Source of the DNA: Hymenolepis diminuta
Taxonomy: Eukaryota > Platyhelminthes > Cestoda > Cyclophyllidea > Hymenolepididae
Direction: 5' to 3'
Assembly: GCA_900708905.1 (NCBI GenBank)
Contig: CAADRB010000003.1
Coordinates: forward strand, 1,859,071 to 1,923,070
DNA length: 64,000 nucleotides
Within the stretch, counting starts at the first letter, position 1; every line of letters starts with the position of its first letter. The notes beneath the pieces were generated by a model. The model searched no databases and was not told where the DNA came from. It was given only the letters and a program-made list of their open reading frames with translations. Shown piece by piece: positions 1-15,800 of this stretch. The translations under genes were made by a program, and so were the position numbers.

Positions 1-804
1 ACAGTAGTTGTCTTCTTCAAGGTGGTAGCAGGAAATGAGCTTACATGGATAAGCCCCAGGTAAATGCAAGGTTACTCAAGGGTAATGCATTGCCCTTGAT
101 TATCATTATTCCGATTAATGCGTTGACATTCTGATGGGAGAATCCATATCTATATATAATTATCAAGTGCTATCAGTCATTGTCAAGTTCCAAAAGTTGT
201 CTATACATGTAAATTGAGGGCCCCGAGATTTCCTGATGACCCGTGTTCTTGATTGAAATTTTCTTGTTGAAGGTGTCTTCACTTAATGTGAATTACAATA
301 CGATAAGTTATTTACCCCTTAGCTTCAATCAATGATTGATGATGTATCTAATTTCTAGATATTTTGATTTATATGTCCCAAAGTCGGCAGAGGATTTAAA
401 TAAATTAATGAACCTTAACATAATGATATAATTTATTATGCCAGTATGAAAGTATAATATTAAGTTAAGAGTATTATAATACATAATATCGCATATTTGA
501 TTTTTTAATATCTATATAGAACACAAGAGAAGTGTCATCAGGAAAAAGGGGGGAAGAGGAGTGTCGGCTTGTTCAAATAATTGGGAAGGGAATGGGAGGG
601 GGAGTGTTGTTAAATATTATACATGGAAAGGGAAAAAATCGGATAATAGAGTCCGGATTTTATCACGTAGGAGTTAGGAAAGACAAAGAAGCAAAGTAAC
701 TCTCAAGGTTCTCCTATTCGTATTCATCTCATGTCACTTCCACGAAAAGAAAAGAGGTAGAAGAAAAAGAGAAAAAAGGAATAAAGGAATCGATTGTACT
801 TTGC

Positions 805-3800
805 TCATTGATAAGGAGACGAATTAATATCGATCTCATCTCCTTCGTCATCAGCATCTCCATCCGTGCTCTGAAGTCGTTCATCATCGCTGAAGCCGGC
901 GAAACTAGAGGACATAGTAGATCGGGAGGAGGAAGGTATTGCCATCATGTTTGACATCAGCGGTGTTGGAAGGGCAAGCGGAGACTTATGTCGTTCATCT
1001 ATGCGATTCTTTTTGCTAGAATCACCTCTACTCACTCGTTTCAACATGGTAGCCTGATTAGACAGAAGGCAAAATGAAGCAATCGCTTGGGCTGTTTTTG
1101 CCTACATATAGAGAAATTTGAGCATTACCTTTAGGGCAGAACGAAGAACAGTTAATTGACCTGGTGGCTGAACGAAGGGTTCACCGTCTACTTGAATTGG
1201 CAGCTCAGATTTCAATATAATTTTCAACTAAACAGTGAAAAAGGACAGTTAGGAATTATGGTCCAATGTTCAGGGTATCAGTATTATGTTGTCAGCGCAG
1301 ATTGGCAAGAAAACTTTGCATTTCTCCACGGTATGCCATTAGAGTTAATCATATGTTGCATTCATCTCTCGAGTAGTCGCTCGGTATTTCTCCCCTAATT
1401 TTTGCAAAATATACAGGGGTACTCTCAGGGAATTCCTCTAAACTACACGTTTGTTAATAGGAGTGCTAGGAGCCGTTCCAATGGGAAACATATTTTACTC
1501 TCATTCCCGTTTTGTTAAACAGTATAAACCATTCCGATCAACTATTCCGTCACTGGATGTGTATGGAGGAGCATCAATCTCGTAACCTCTAACATGGCAG
1601 ACATATACGTTGACTACTGCACTATCGGCGCACCTTTCAGTGGAATTTTTAAATTACCATTCTTAGTAAATACCTTTGCATGTTATCAAGCTCAATCAAG
1701 TATATTTATTTACTAATATTCACGAAGGATTATTTAATGGGATTTATTGAGAAATAATTAAACATACATGAGTTGTAAAAATTCAGTTGCACATTAGGAG
1801 TGGTAATCCGATGACATTAAAACGCATTGAAACGGAAATAGCTTAGTGAAACGGAAATTGTTGTAATACGGTGTTCTGTTAAGGACGCGGAACTACTTTG
1901 AGATTTCGAAAATAAGAACTTGTATACATGGAACATCAAACTTTATTTGACTTAAAACATAAGGTAGGAGCTAAAAGAATACATTTTTCTACTTGCGTTC
2001 AGCATGGAACGTTTTGTCTAGATTCCCCTCTTTAACCCACTAATCAAATTAGTCAAATCTATTTGTGTCCAACTAAAAGTAGTTATAGTTCTTACAACAG
2101 TTCTGCGTTGACGGAATAGAAAAATCTTAATAATAATTACACTGGTAGAAAGATGATGAAACAATGCCCATAAGTATGACTCAAAGCCACAAAGACGATG
2201 GTTTGTTTCAGGATGAGCTGTTCATATCCCGCACGTAATCTCCTAGGGGCTGTCAACTTTATTAATAATATAGGCTCCAAGCCTGTTAGAAGTAGGCTCG
2301 CGACCTTGTGGAACGAAATTGAAGCATACGCCTGTTCTCAGAGTGGACGAATGGGCAGGTCGATTTGGGAGCTCAGTATGGCTGTTAGAGAAGATAGGGA
2401 TACATAGTCGATCCTGTGTGGACATCTCAGTGCTTCCAGAATTCAAATAAAGTAACACTTTCACAACCCGATTTCATACCCATTGAACCATTTTGCTATT
2501 TCATGCGTTTAGATTTTCGAAACTTCTCCAATTTTCCGGAACTTGAAACGATAAACTTTGTTGTTTATCTTTACTGCAAAATCTTAGTGCATTCTGCTAA
2601 GCAACACAAATTAAATTAGCTACCAATATGCAACTGAGCAGCAACTGAATATGAGAACCTATGTATTTTAAAGTAACTTTTGAGAATCATGTATTCTTAT
2701 AAATGGAGAAAAATTTTAGTTTTCTTTTTTATGATATCATCTCATCGAATAGCAACTAGTTTCCATTATCTTAGTCATAAATAATAATAATTTGAAGTTA
2801 AAAAATATGTTTATTTAACAAAGTGTGCTCAATCTGAACAGGTTCACAAGCGAACTTTAGCAAATTGCATGCTGACAATAAAATGTGAAGGACTATAGAA
2901 GATAAGCTAGAAGAGTTAAGGTTTAGCAGTTTACAACACTTCCAGTGCTGTTCAATAAGATCTCACTACACAGACTTGAACAATCTGGAAAGTGGTCGTA
3001 AATCACACATAAGAAAATCAAGAATTCTATCAAGTCTAGCACAGGTCATCATTCTAGAAAGTGCAACCATGTAAACCCGTTGCTCATTGACCAATCACCG
3101 ACTTGCACGCAAATTCCATCACCCAATCTCTGTTCAATATCCATCACAGCCAGTAAAGGTTTGACACGCCAATACAACCAAAATATAAACAGCCTGTTTA
3201 CACAAGTACAAACTGTCACACCACATCGTAGCATCTCCGTAAAGTTTTTCGTCTCTACGTCTACGATCTTCTTGTTTCTTGGGCGTAGCTTAGGTCAGAT
3301 TTTTGGAGATACAATACGTTAGAGGATTCTATTGACTCAAATAGTCAAGGCCTTATTTATGCAGTATCCGCCACAGCTACGGATTAAACGAGCCGTTCAA
3401 ATTAATAGACAAAGACAAATTCACATGACGTCCTGAGTATTTTCACAGAAGAATAATAACTCGTATTCGATAACGTGTTCTAGTGACATATCATCGCCCG
3501 ACCCCTTGCCATTTTTTATGTAATATTAAATCTGTGGTATCCGAACACCCTAACGTTAACGTATTATACAAGCCGTGTGCTCCACCGTATGCATAAATTC
3601 GCTGTAAACTTATCCAAGTTCCATTATTCAGTTCCAGTGCTGTTTTCTGCAGGATGTCTGAACGAAAAGGTTTGAATTCATTGGTCCTTAGAATGGCCCT
3701 CTAATCTCCTCTTTGGTAAAGTAGGAATTGTCGTAAATGGTAATATTACTGGGATAGCTTTCAATAACCCAATCATTTGATGAGGGGCTTATTACTGCGG

Positions 3801-6800
3801 ATGTCCAAGTTAGTAGTAAGTGTCAAATTGAATGCGTAACATTGGGGCTGCGACTTTATATTGAATAGTAATGGCTGATTACACAAATGATTATTTATAT
3901 TATCGTGCTACAAGTAAGGAAATAATATTTTCCCCAAAAATAATTCTTATATGTAAGAGTCTTTATTTTCCATATTTTAATTCCCTTTTATTCGAACAAA
4001 TTTGTTTAAATTTTTTTATTAAAGCGTGTACAAGTAGGTCGGAAGAGAATCTAATTGTCGGTTTGACCTACGGAGAAGAGCAGATCATACCATATCTTAT
4101 TTAACTTACATGAGCAGCTTGAGCTAGACGGATGCCAGACCGAAGACCCGAGTATATCTGTCCCATATGTAGAACTCCACAGATTCCTACTACTTCAAGC
4201 AGTCCATCATAATGAGTCGGTTTGACAAAAGTTTCGTCCTTATCAGGGCCCCAGGGATTAGCTCCTCCGCCCCAGGAGAGGATATTGAGCACTACGATGC
4301 CTTCCAGTGGTGGCAGATCTAACACCTTCCCATCTGCTTCCACCACCACCTTCTTTTGTAGGTCCTTGCATGTCGACCGGTTTACCATCTTTCGAAGGCC
4401 AATCTTAAAGTATACCGATTTGTTGTGCAGCCTACCAATTAATAATGATTTAGCGTAAATGTATGCCAATAAGGGATCTAGGATTTAAAATATTTATTCA
4501 CATCACACGAAGTCATGACCTTTGAAAAACTTACTCAAATTATCCATTTTGGAAAATTCCCTACCGGGCAATAGCGGGACAACTGCATCATCAAATAATT
4601 ATGAAACCATGAAATACCTGGGAAAGAAACTAATATAAAAGCACAAATTTAATAAACGATGACTTGGAAATCCAACAGTATTAATCGTATTTTCTCCAAG
4701 GAGAAGATTCGATCCTAGAAACATTCAAAGAGGAAGGGTGAAAAGAAATAATCTTAGTTAAATCTAAGGACAAGGAAAGGCACCACTCGAATGCGCATTC
4801 AGTAAATTTTAACAACCACAAATGTCTCATTTCTCTATGCTTTTAACTACATCATGCAGAAGACAGAGCTGATCAGGACGTCATCAATGTATACTACTTG
4901 GCGAATTAGCATAAATTGATCAAATTCCCGGGAAATCGAAAAAAGCAGATATACTCAATCAAAGTTCTGATAATGACAAGTCTTAATCCTAATTGATAAT
5001 AAAATGCCAATACAATTCAGGAAAAAAGTTTCAAATCATAAAAACCATGCCTAATCACCTGTACTGGGCGTTAAGCTATCTATTTGCTAGTTCGTCAAGA
5101 ATTGTAACATGTGTCTTTGATGACAACAATATGCAAAAAGCTCAAGAGAAAGTAATGTGGTGCATAAACCCACTCACTCAAGTTATACTCTAGCTACCTT
5201 TCTTTTTACTATTCACTTTCTCATATCGCAATTTCCAGTTTTAATTGCAACAATCATGACTTCTTATTTACATCTAACTATTAGTCGGTTCCTTATAATA
5301 CGAACTTGACTATCTTCGGCTTAAACACGTTTTAGTAACCTATATCTAGCTTTTATCAGTGCGGTTTGCGAGAAACGTTGGCGATGAAGATGAAATGATC
5401 CGACGAGTAGCATGACCTCTTTGCTTATTTTCAATGTAAAAATGGGTGCTTATTTTAAAATTTATTAAGAAAGTGTTTAGAGACAAGTGAAAGAACTTAC
5501 CGGCTATTGAACTTTGAAGGGTTCTCTGATCGGGCATTGTGGAAATCCAGAGCAAGATCAGCGTCAATACCAAGGCCAAAATAATTGTTCATGATGACCA
5601 TGAAGGAATTGTCCTCTGTGGTGTTTTGAGAGTTTGTTTGAATGTGCAGAGCTGCCTTCACTTCATCTTTCATTTCCTCATCAGAACGACCTACCAGTGT
5701 CCATCTAGAATAAAAATAGCTACCAATTAAAATGGCGACTGATAGGATTTACAAGCATAATTAGCACTAGCTTAGTGAAGCCATGTCACCTTGATGTCAT
5801 ATCAAAAACAAGAGCGATGATTCAAAAACCATCAGTAAACTTTTTAAAATGAAGGAATGCTAGTTAACTGATAGATTCGCCTACTCTTCATTGGTTACCT
5901 AAAGTCATTCAACTCAAACATACCTTAAGCCTCCATTAAATACATTTAGTGCTATTTGATCTGCATGTTCTTTGCGGTTTCTCAAGCATAGAATTGTAAT
6001 CTTGGCGTCTAATATCTTCTAGAAGTCTTCAAGCTATATGAGTACCAGCTGAAAATGTAGAGGGTGAATAGAGAACAAAAGAATAGGAAATTACATCCTT
6101 CGCACAGATAACATTTATATAAACTTTCTGGAAAGCTCACCTATCAAGGCAGACTTCCTCCGCGGCAGCAATATTTTTGAGGATTCGAAGGGGTGCTTCA
6201 GCAGACGTATAGCCACCGCCCCAGTGGAGAACTCGGGCGAGATCATTACCAGTACCGAGGGGAAGCAAAGCGATAGGTGGGGAGTGACAGGCCGCATCCT
6301 GTCCCACACTGTCAAGACAGGACAGAGTCCATCCGATTGTCCCATCTCCCCCGCATACCACTAATCGATAGGATGCCACCTGGCGGAAACAGAATAGTCC
6401 TGGAAGTGGGCCACCAACATCCAGATTAAATACCTGCAATTTGAAAAGGTTACACTAGTAGGGGGCTATTCTACTAATTCAGGGTTTACGAGATCATGAC
6501 AAAATCGGAAGCCACTACTTACTGTAAGTACCGATATGTCACGATTATGAACAGAAATTATGAATTAACGTGTTATATTCCTCACTTGTTTGAACAGTTT
6601 GATATCCCTTTTACTATAAGTTGCAAGGAATATAATTTTAGTCGTCGATAGGAAGTCACTGATATACTACAGGTTTCTTAAAAGGAGATGTTGTTTTCAC
6701 ATACCTCTATCCTTCTTTCTTGTTCCGATGGGTTTAGGAACCTTACTAGTGTGGTATGAGTAGTTTAAGGCCCATTCACTTAGCCGTCCCATCAAGATAC

Positions 6801-9800
6801 TTGATTCATACAGTTAGTTATGACTACCTGTCGAGACTCCTATATGGCCTCGGACACACCCTCCTATCACCCTCATCGTGATCACTTGCCCAGATATCTA
6901 CGTGACTGTCAAATTCATCAACCGTTGAGGATCCAAGGACGACTTTAGATGGTCTGTCTAAATATAAATACACACATCATCCGTGACTCGCAAACTCCTT
7001 CACTTGGTCTCTAGTCTTCCCTCAGTAAACTCTGTTAACCACGTTCTTACCTCAGGTCCACCTTGTTGTGTAGTGAAGATCGTAAGAAGATAGATTTAGT
7101 CTGAAAAAGAGTTATTAGGGGAGAAGATGCCCTAGTGGTTAGTAAAGCTTCTAAAAATCTTTTCTGTTTTCTGTTACTCTATAACGGCTATTTTTTCTTT
7201 CGGTTATTTGTCTCAATATAGACTGTGTGATTTCCTACCACTTCAATTCAGTTGTGTTCATTCCATCTATCATGTCAGTTTAAATTGTTGTGGCGCAAAA
7301 CTAGCGTTTTCTTATGCTAAATGAAACATTTATTGTTTTAATTAACAAACTAGAAGTCTGAGGATAGGTAGGGCCCTTTCCTTAGGTACTCAACTATAAG
7401 TTCCAACGTACTCAATCAGAAGAGCAAGTGAATACGTTTATTTGGACAGATACAAGAATGAGGTGTAATTTGGGATCTGTCACTACTCTTCAGAGAATCC
7501 ACTTAGATTAAGGTCATCTAACGAGTTCAATAAAATTAACGGATTTACCGTCAATCTTCAGCCAACCCATAACATACCAAATACCATATTTAAGTCACCT
7601 GAAAGGGATTGAGTAGGCACCGGAAAGCAGTCATGAGTTCGATTCCCTGGCAACCGCCAGATTTGATATTAACAAAGACAAGGAGGGGTTGTACGCCGAG
7701 TGGAATGAATTGAGGTTGAATCTTTGGTAGGATGAGAACGACCAATGGTCGCTCCATTATGTAGACATTCTACGAGAGAAAAGAAAATTCGATAATAAAC
7801 AAAGCAGCAAACTCTGACTCTTAATCCAAAAAATTCATATATTTATTAAAGAAGATCCATTACCAACTTTGTACTCGAACAATTAACTTCTGAACTTCAG
7901 TAACCTCACATGGCTCTGCGTTTTAATATGGGATTTACTTTTTATACACCCTGTGTTTAATTACTAGCCAAAGGGGTGGAGCAGCTAAAGGAAATTCAGA
8001 GTCACTTATACGAGCCCCAAAGCACTCAAAGAGCAAGTTAAGAAGAGTTGAAGGACCAGTAAAACGGAGTGTAATCATCTGACAATATGAACAGGTAAGA
8101 AAAATCTAGAACACACATTAAGTATTATCAAGTATCATAAGTGGATACCGCATCATGTTTATTCACTTACGCTGATATCTAGAACTGTCTTATTTTAACA
8201 ATCAATACGAAGAATCACTCTCTCATTCTTTTCTCCGATTTCCATCTTCAAAGGGAAGCAGGAGATGGAAGACTGTTGTACTCATTTATTTAAATAAAGG
8301 AATACTTAATTTGTTTATCAATTTTATACCCCTAACTATCGTGATTCACTCCGTCCTGTCTGCTATTGATCCAGCCCTACAATATTGCTTACTGATTTTT
8401 CCTTTGTTAAATAGCTCCTGTGAGTTGAGTTTTGCTCTACTCCACTTAAACAATATCACGAGTTGCAATGCTGACACATTTTTGCTCAGTTACGTAATAA
8501 TGCAAATGATCTCCAACAGTATCTGCATCTTTTTATCTTGTTTTGGCGGCGTTTTTAAGATCAGAAGGGTGAATCCGAAGCTGTTCATCGTCATGGTTAT
8601 AAATAATCAGTAAATAATTTCCTTGATAAAATAAACATTTATTTTGTTTTGTCAACTTTCTTTTAATAGATAAAGTTCAATGCGTCATAATCTTAACGTG
8701 GAATAGCATCTCAGTATAAAAGAATCAGTAATAGTCAAATAAAATGTAAACAGAAGTTGAGAGTATTGCCATAATGTCAAAAGAGCCATAATTCGTTTGT
8801 TTTTTGGTACCAGATTGAACACAATTTTTCCTTATTGGGTATAGTTCATTACATTACGTTCTAAGGTCCCAAGTTTAAATTTCAAATTTCTTATTGATTT
8901 CAGTTTTGCAATATACAGGGTTAATTGACCAGTTGATTAATTTGAATGGTTGATCGACCACTTAGAATACGCTTATCTTATAATTCCCAAGAGAACGATA
9001 CACTGCCTAACATGTTTTCAACACAGCAGAATTTACCAAAATTTTTGTTATACCTTCTTAAGTTTTAGAAATGATACAAAATCATCTTCAGAATCTACAC
9101 CTGCTTTTGAGGTAACTACGGATATCCCGGAAGAAAGCAAATTAAAAATACTACTGATAGTTATTAAAACAGTAATCTTCATGGGCATCATTAATCAAAT
9201 ATTTCTTAAAATTTACCACCTTTTCACGAAAATGGAGGCAAAAGAGAGATGAACCGTAAGTTCCGGTGAATGAAAATAAAAGAATAATAAACAGCTTATT
9301 TGTGATTATAAATGAATTGGTTGTTGGGTAGGATGGATTGAGGGTTTTTGACAAACCGTACACTGAGTTTTGTTACTATTTGCATCATCTCGTGCTGTGC
9401 TAGGAATTTGGAGACTTAATGGGTTTGATGAAATTAGGATGCCAATTCTTGTCTCTCTATCAACGCTACTGCAAATTGCTTGATCGGTAATAGTTTGGAT
9501 AAATTGAACATCATCAGGAAGTTCCTGCATGAAGATTTCTTTGACGACTGAGATGTTCATGTTCTGTATGCATTGAAGCAGCTTTGATGGTTTCCATTCC
9601 CTCTGTTGGATATGTCGATTCACTGTAAAATTTCCTTTTTAAGAATTTCGTAGGATGGAGATGGAAGTACTAAAGTCTAGCAGAGAGCTCCGATGGGGAA
9701 TGAGAGAAGGACCATGCTGAATTTTACTCGTTCGTTTGTGATTGTGGTAATTTAGACCTCAAGGTTCGAGGATAAGTGGGTCCGTCGTCGGTGATATTAC

Positions 9801-12800
9801 TGAGTGCAAATGTAAAACACTAAATCAACACACCTGGCCATCAGGGATCGCCAAATTTAAGAGAAAGGCAACAACTGAATTTTATCAAACATCATTACAA
9901 ATATAGGAAAGTAGACAGTGGTATGAATACTTGTATGGGAAAGAACACGAAGAAGGCATCAACCAAGCAACTAATAAATAGAAATGTGGCTCGGTAGTGT
10001 AGTGAGGTTCAATAATTGGCAGTTAATGAGTAAAAATCAATAAGTACCCTGTAGACATGAGGATGAGTCTTAGACCGAACAGAGTTAAGATGATAAAAAC
10101 TGAAAAATGATAGCCAACTAAAGACAACAGTTAAATTTAGCAACTACAGAAGCATAAACCTCAGAATTTTAATTATCAAAACACTATGGCCACACCATTT
10201 ATAATGCCTTCACAAAGATTACAACCAGAAAAAAAGATTGATGTGTAATTAGAGTAAAAAACAACAACCATTAATTTGCTCAGTAATAAAATTGTTCATG
10301 CAAGAACCGCCTGAGGATTGATCTTTAATAATTATTTGTGGACAAGGCGGAGGTTTCCAAGTCTATAATCAGCTATGCGACAAGGGAAATTGTTGATCGG
10401 AAAACTTAACATCAGGGAGCAATATTTAACGAAAATCGATGCCCAATTCACCCAATAGATAAAACAAAACGATATCTATCAAATTAAACACACCCTAAGT
10501 TTTTCGTAGGCCTCTTCAGCTAACTCAAATGTTGCGAAATTGAGAACCAGGCATCCACTCTCGTAGTAGATAACTTCAATAGACTCCCACCTGAGTTGAT
10601 CGCCTAGTTTTCGCGAGAGCAATCGTTCATACATGCACTGTGAGAGATTCTCCTTTAAGTTGCCCACAAACAGTGGCACAATGGTGGAAGGTGTTATCGT
10701 GGTAGCGACGGAATAGGAAAAAGAGGATGAAGGAGATGAGGAATTTGTGGAAGAGGCTGCGTTGACGACAAATCGAAGACAGAATCGGGTGAGTTGGAGA
10801 GCACGACAAGATTCTGCTCGCAGAGTATTCAAGAGATCCCAAGGTCGATCGTTGGGATCTAGGATGCGTTCACTCACACAGAAGTTAAGGGAAACCATTG
10901 TCAGTCGAAGGTTCGAAGAATCCAACTCCTATAATAAACAAAAGCACTTTAAATATATTGTAAATGTAATTAGTCGGTTTCAATAACAACATTAATCTGA
11001 TCGGTGGAAATAGCGAAAGTTAGATTAGAGACAATAAAGCATGAGGGTTCGAGGGTGGTTAAAAATACCTAGCTGTAAGAATCTGCAGGTGTTAGAATTA
11101 ATCGCACATTATGAAGAACGGAAACTAGCTGTTTGAGTGTGAAGATTGAGGTTCCTCATGAGGGAAACATGTTTGAATAGATACACAGACTGCCAAGAAC
11201 TGTCATGCAAAGCTCAGGGCCATAGGTTTAATAATGGTGACAGGGCCGTTAATGTGTTCGTTCGAGAAATCAGAGTTCATGGGCTTGATGCCCATAGGTG
11301 CATACTCATTAAGCAAAATATCCAACTTCACTGATTCAGTTTGGCTAATAAAGAGGTGGTAGATTTCGAGTTTCTCCATGATGCTATGTATCTGCCCATG
11401 ATGAGTTTGAATGAGCTCTTCTTAATAGACTTGGGAGTTACGAATGAACACTCAAGTATAAATCCCCAAATTAACCTGACAAACAGAAAACTTTTTAAAA
11501 TAACAATAAGGTAAACAATATAATTAATGAAACTGACAATCCCTCACACTTGATTAGCCTTCAGGAATGAGAGTCCTAAAATGCAAAATAGTAAATATTT
11601 CCAATATTTCTTGTTTTAATTTTCGCTGATTACCTCAAATTTGTTTTTAAGCCGATATTTACCATTTATGTATTATAAGCCCAGCTAATTTACAAATGTA
11701 TGTACGTCAACTTCCTACTTTGGCTCACTCTTTGACAGTTGACCCACGGTATATTTGTTCACTAATCGATCGGCCACTCTTAGACAATTTGAATCTACTA
11801 TGCTCTCTAAAGACAGGAATTTGAACCTACTTTAGTGATATTACTCTTTCTCCTCGGTCTTCAAAAAGAGAGATTCAGTCTTCTTCAACTAATTAGGATT
11901 CGATAGCATCTATTTTCAACCAAAAGTAAACTTACTGAAATAGTCATTTTCTGAAAGGTTTGAACAGCTTTGAACACAATTTGTTGAGCTGTCGTATTCT
12001 CATCTAATTGAAGCTCTATTGACTGTTCTGTGTCGTCGATTCTAAATAAATAACGATAGTGAATACAAAAAACAAATTTATTTGAGATATATTCGTGACA
12101 TTTTGGGAAAAAAATTTACATGAGATCACCACTAAAAACTTTGATATTTGAAAGGAATGGATCATCGGGACATTCACGACGAAAGATCAGCGTCGGTCTT
12201 TTGGGATCGAAGCGCAGTTGGTTTCTGAAGTCCCCATCCATGTCTAACTTCATCTCACTTCCATCTTGAACAGAAAATTGAAATTACTACCATTTCTTCC
12301 GGTTAAAGAGAGCTTTTAATGGTTCTTGAACGCACCTTTCTCATTCATTTCATAGAGAGTGTAGTCTTTAGGATTTCCAACGAGGTAGAAAGCCTTGAGA
12401 CACTGACTCATAGCCTTCTCAGCAGACATGGATTTAGAAAAGCTGAAACTTCGGAATGACCGACTCATTAAACCATATTCTCCGTCCAACGCACAGGCGT
12501 AGTCTAAAGACGCGGATAAAAGGAGTGGATCAGATCAATTTCACATTTCTCCTGTAAACAATTAAGGTGTGATTAACAGCATAACAATGTAGTGTTTTGA
12601 AATCAAATAAGGAGCAAGGTTGTGACCACGGCATAACAGTTTAATTTTATTTGTAAATTTAGATACTTATCGACTTAAAATAACTTGATATTTAGAAGTA
12701 ATATTCAGCACTAATACTCTAACACGATTGCAGCAATCAGCTCTCTATAGTGCTGTGACCTGACATCGGTTATTTAAGTGCATCAAGAAAAATGACCTTA

Positions 12801-15800
12801 TTAGGCAGCCGATCTCGACCACTTGATCATTCCAATAAAAACACGAGGGGTAGATGTCCAATTTTGGAAATAGGAGGGCAAACAGAACGCAAAATAAATA
12901 AAATTTAATTAAATCAAAATTCACATGAGGTCTAACCAAAGGAGGCAAATGCAAGTAGAGTGGGTTAGCTTTAGAAATAACACAGAACAATTATAGAAAA
13001 TCGAATGTTTGGCACAATCTCTGAAATCTACCAATAATTTAGTTATGGATAGGTTATTCATAGATGTCTTTCTTATTCAAATCGAACTATTCAAGTGTTG
13101 TAAAAGTGCATGCAGACGTCAATCCAGCAGCTATGTTCCAGAAGCAAATCTCCATATGGAATCACAGCATGAAGATTTAACATGGGCGACGATGCTCCAT
13201 GAATAATCTCTTAGTTTTTACTCAGTCATCTCGGAACGGTTCATTCCTCTCAAGTGATTTCACTTATTCCACCAATTTGGGACTCTTTCACAATAACTAA
13301 CTAAAGGCGTATTATCAAGTAACAAGAACAATAGACTTAATCGATCTACTCAGTTAGAACAAAGGAGTGAGACGTTAGTTCATTTAACTTTTAGCGTTAA
13401 GTGAAACGCTATGATATACAAAGACTCACCATCAAAGCCATCACGATCAGCAGAATCGCGGGTACCACGAGAATCGCGACAACTCTCCTCCTTACTGTCC
13501 TCGCTGCTCGACCAACAGTCATAGAAGGTGCGAACTAGATAGAAAGGGACAAAAAATAATTTAAATCTATTTCACATTTTATCTGCATTACTGAATTAGC
13601 TCATTTTACTAATCAAATTAACTACAACTTTTTTAAACATTCTCTCACTGGCTGATCGCAATCTAATTCAGCAATCTGTTAATATTCTGCGGTATACAAA
13701 CCCCTAAACCACATTTCCTAATAGTAATTATCTATTAAACGGATTCAGTCGCTCTTTTCTGACTTCTAACCGGAACCCCATTGAGGCTTTTCTCATCCCA
13801 GAATTTACGATTGGCAGTTTACTTCTGTGGGAATGCCAGTTGGCTCTAAATCCAAATATCTTATAAATAAATTAATAATTTGATCATTAAACCAGGCTTT
13901 ACTAAGCATCTTTAACTATAAAATAAAGTAGAAGAGATTTTACAAATCAATGCACATATGTCGATATGGGTATAAAACTGAATAGTAAACACAGCCTCGG
14001 TTCAATTTTTGTGATAAATTAAAAAATATACGTGAAATATACTAAGTTAAGTGAACTGTAGTGGGCGGTTCTATGGTGGAAATATCATCGCTTGTTTTAT
14101 CTACCTGCTCGTAGTTGTAAAAGACTACAAATAAATCGAGGTGACATAGCAAACCACGTAATTAAATTAATCTGTCAGTGAGAAACTGAATATCGTGGGC
14201 ATAATATCACCCATGAATCTGGGAGTCGAATGATGACGATTGAACCTTAGGACATTAAGTTTGAAAATATGGATAACCCAATGCTTGATAATTCAAATAA
14301 TTCAAGACTTCGGTATGGACTCCATCCCCATTCCATACCTTATTGGACGTGTTTATTCTTTCCTATATTCAGATACTTCCTATGACTAACACTTCTAAAA
14401 GCTTCTTTTCTTTGTTGTAGCTAATATCTTGGGCAATACATAATTGATAAGTATATTTTAATTTATGAAACAGTTTCAGGATAATAATAACGGTTAAGAT
14501 TTAGGCCGACTATTTGTAGCCGAAATCCACTTACATATTAGTAGAAATAGAAAATATTGCACCGGAAATGTGAATCCATCAACTCTAATTCAAAAATTAA
14601 ATCAGAAAATCTTGTTCCATTTAAGGAGAAAAGTGTTAAGAAGGAACAGGGAAGCAAAAAGGGAGAATAAATTAGAGAAAAAATCTGATAAATGTTATTT
14701 GCTGTCGTTGTTGTTTAAAGTGGGAAGGAAATTCAAATTAAAATCCGGCTATCCTGACTAATAGAATCTTGGTTAGAAAAAAACATTACTATCAGTACCA
14801 TTCAACCTAAATGAACTTTAGCTATCTCTGCTATGTTAAAAGTAGTCGTTACAAGTCTCAGCTGTGAAATGATATCAATGAATTGAGACAGCACGAACGA
14901 TCACGGAAATATATCAACCGTCAACAAACTTTGAATGTCTTGGGCATAATATCACCGATTAAAACGAAAGTCAGGTGATGGAGATCGAGGATTAAGACAT
15001 CAAAGTGAACCCTTCTCGTATGAGAATTTGGACAACTCAGGGCTCTCACATTCAAATAAAGTAAAACTTGTGATGTCATGACTTAATTAACTGTTTCTTC
15101 TTTGTTTGCTGTCTCCCTTATTCAGATGCCCAGCTATGATTAAAACTAGCCATGTTTTGGGCAACAACAATAAAAAATATTTAAGTAATGACATGAAGAT
15201 GGATTTTTCATAATATGGTACTGGACCACACACAGCTTCACGGTGTGATTTCAGGTTTGGGCCTAACTTGATTTTTGCAATATCACTTTCTATTAGCTTT
15301 TTTATGATGTTTAATTCAACTTAAAGGTATAGTATTTCAGAAGAAAAACCCCTTATCAACATATAGTGACCTTGTGACAGGTCTGTTTTTAAGTTGCCAA
15401 TCAGCTTTCTGCCTCCCGTTTATTAGATTTTCTCTCTGCACCATCCAGTTACTTTGCTGGTTTACTAACTGCAAGGCTGATATCTTTTCGCTCTCCATAC
15501 AATTATTCAAACAGCAACCTCTTTCCTCCCTTTTGTGGTGTAGTTAGTAGAAGCCAAAAATGGCGACCAAATAAGCCTTAGAGATATCTCTTACAAAACG
15601 GATGATTTTCCTAGATTAAGAGAATGCAATAGCCTATGTGTTGAGAAGAGAGAGAGGGAGGCAAGACGGGAATCGAGATCCAGCAGAGAAAGGAACAAGC
15701 CTCAGCACAGCGGAAGTGGAAACGGTTTCCGAAAGAGGTCAGATCACTATACGATAAGTATTGGCCATTTTGCTCCCTTTGTTAGTTTACTGAGAAACCA

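Noticed and set aside
7063..7119. Short exon-like stretch (TTTTTCAG ... CTGAG|GTAAGAA) in a DGK intron
   Set aside because: Good splice sites, but the possible peptide has no resemblance to the missing DGK segment and its length does not keep the frame.
7630..7650. Possible functional tRNA gene
   Set aside because: Only a B-box-like word is present; no cloverleaf arms or acceptor stem could be paired.
9306..9623. Minus-strand open frame of about 105 codons between DGK exons, with an acceptor-like ATTTTACAG at its start
   Set aside because: It starts with GTG, its phase does not fit the phase-0 exons on either side (phase 0 begins with a stop), and I see no DGK motif in it.
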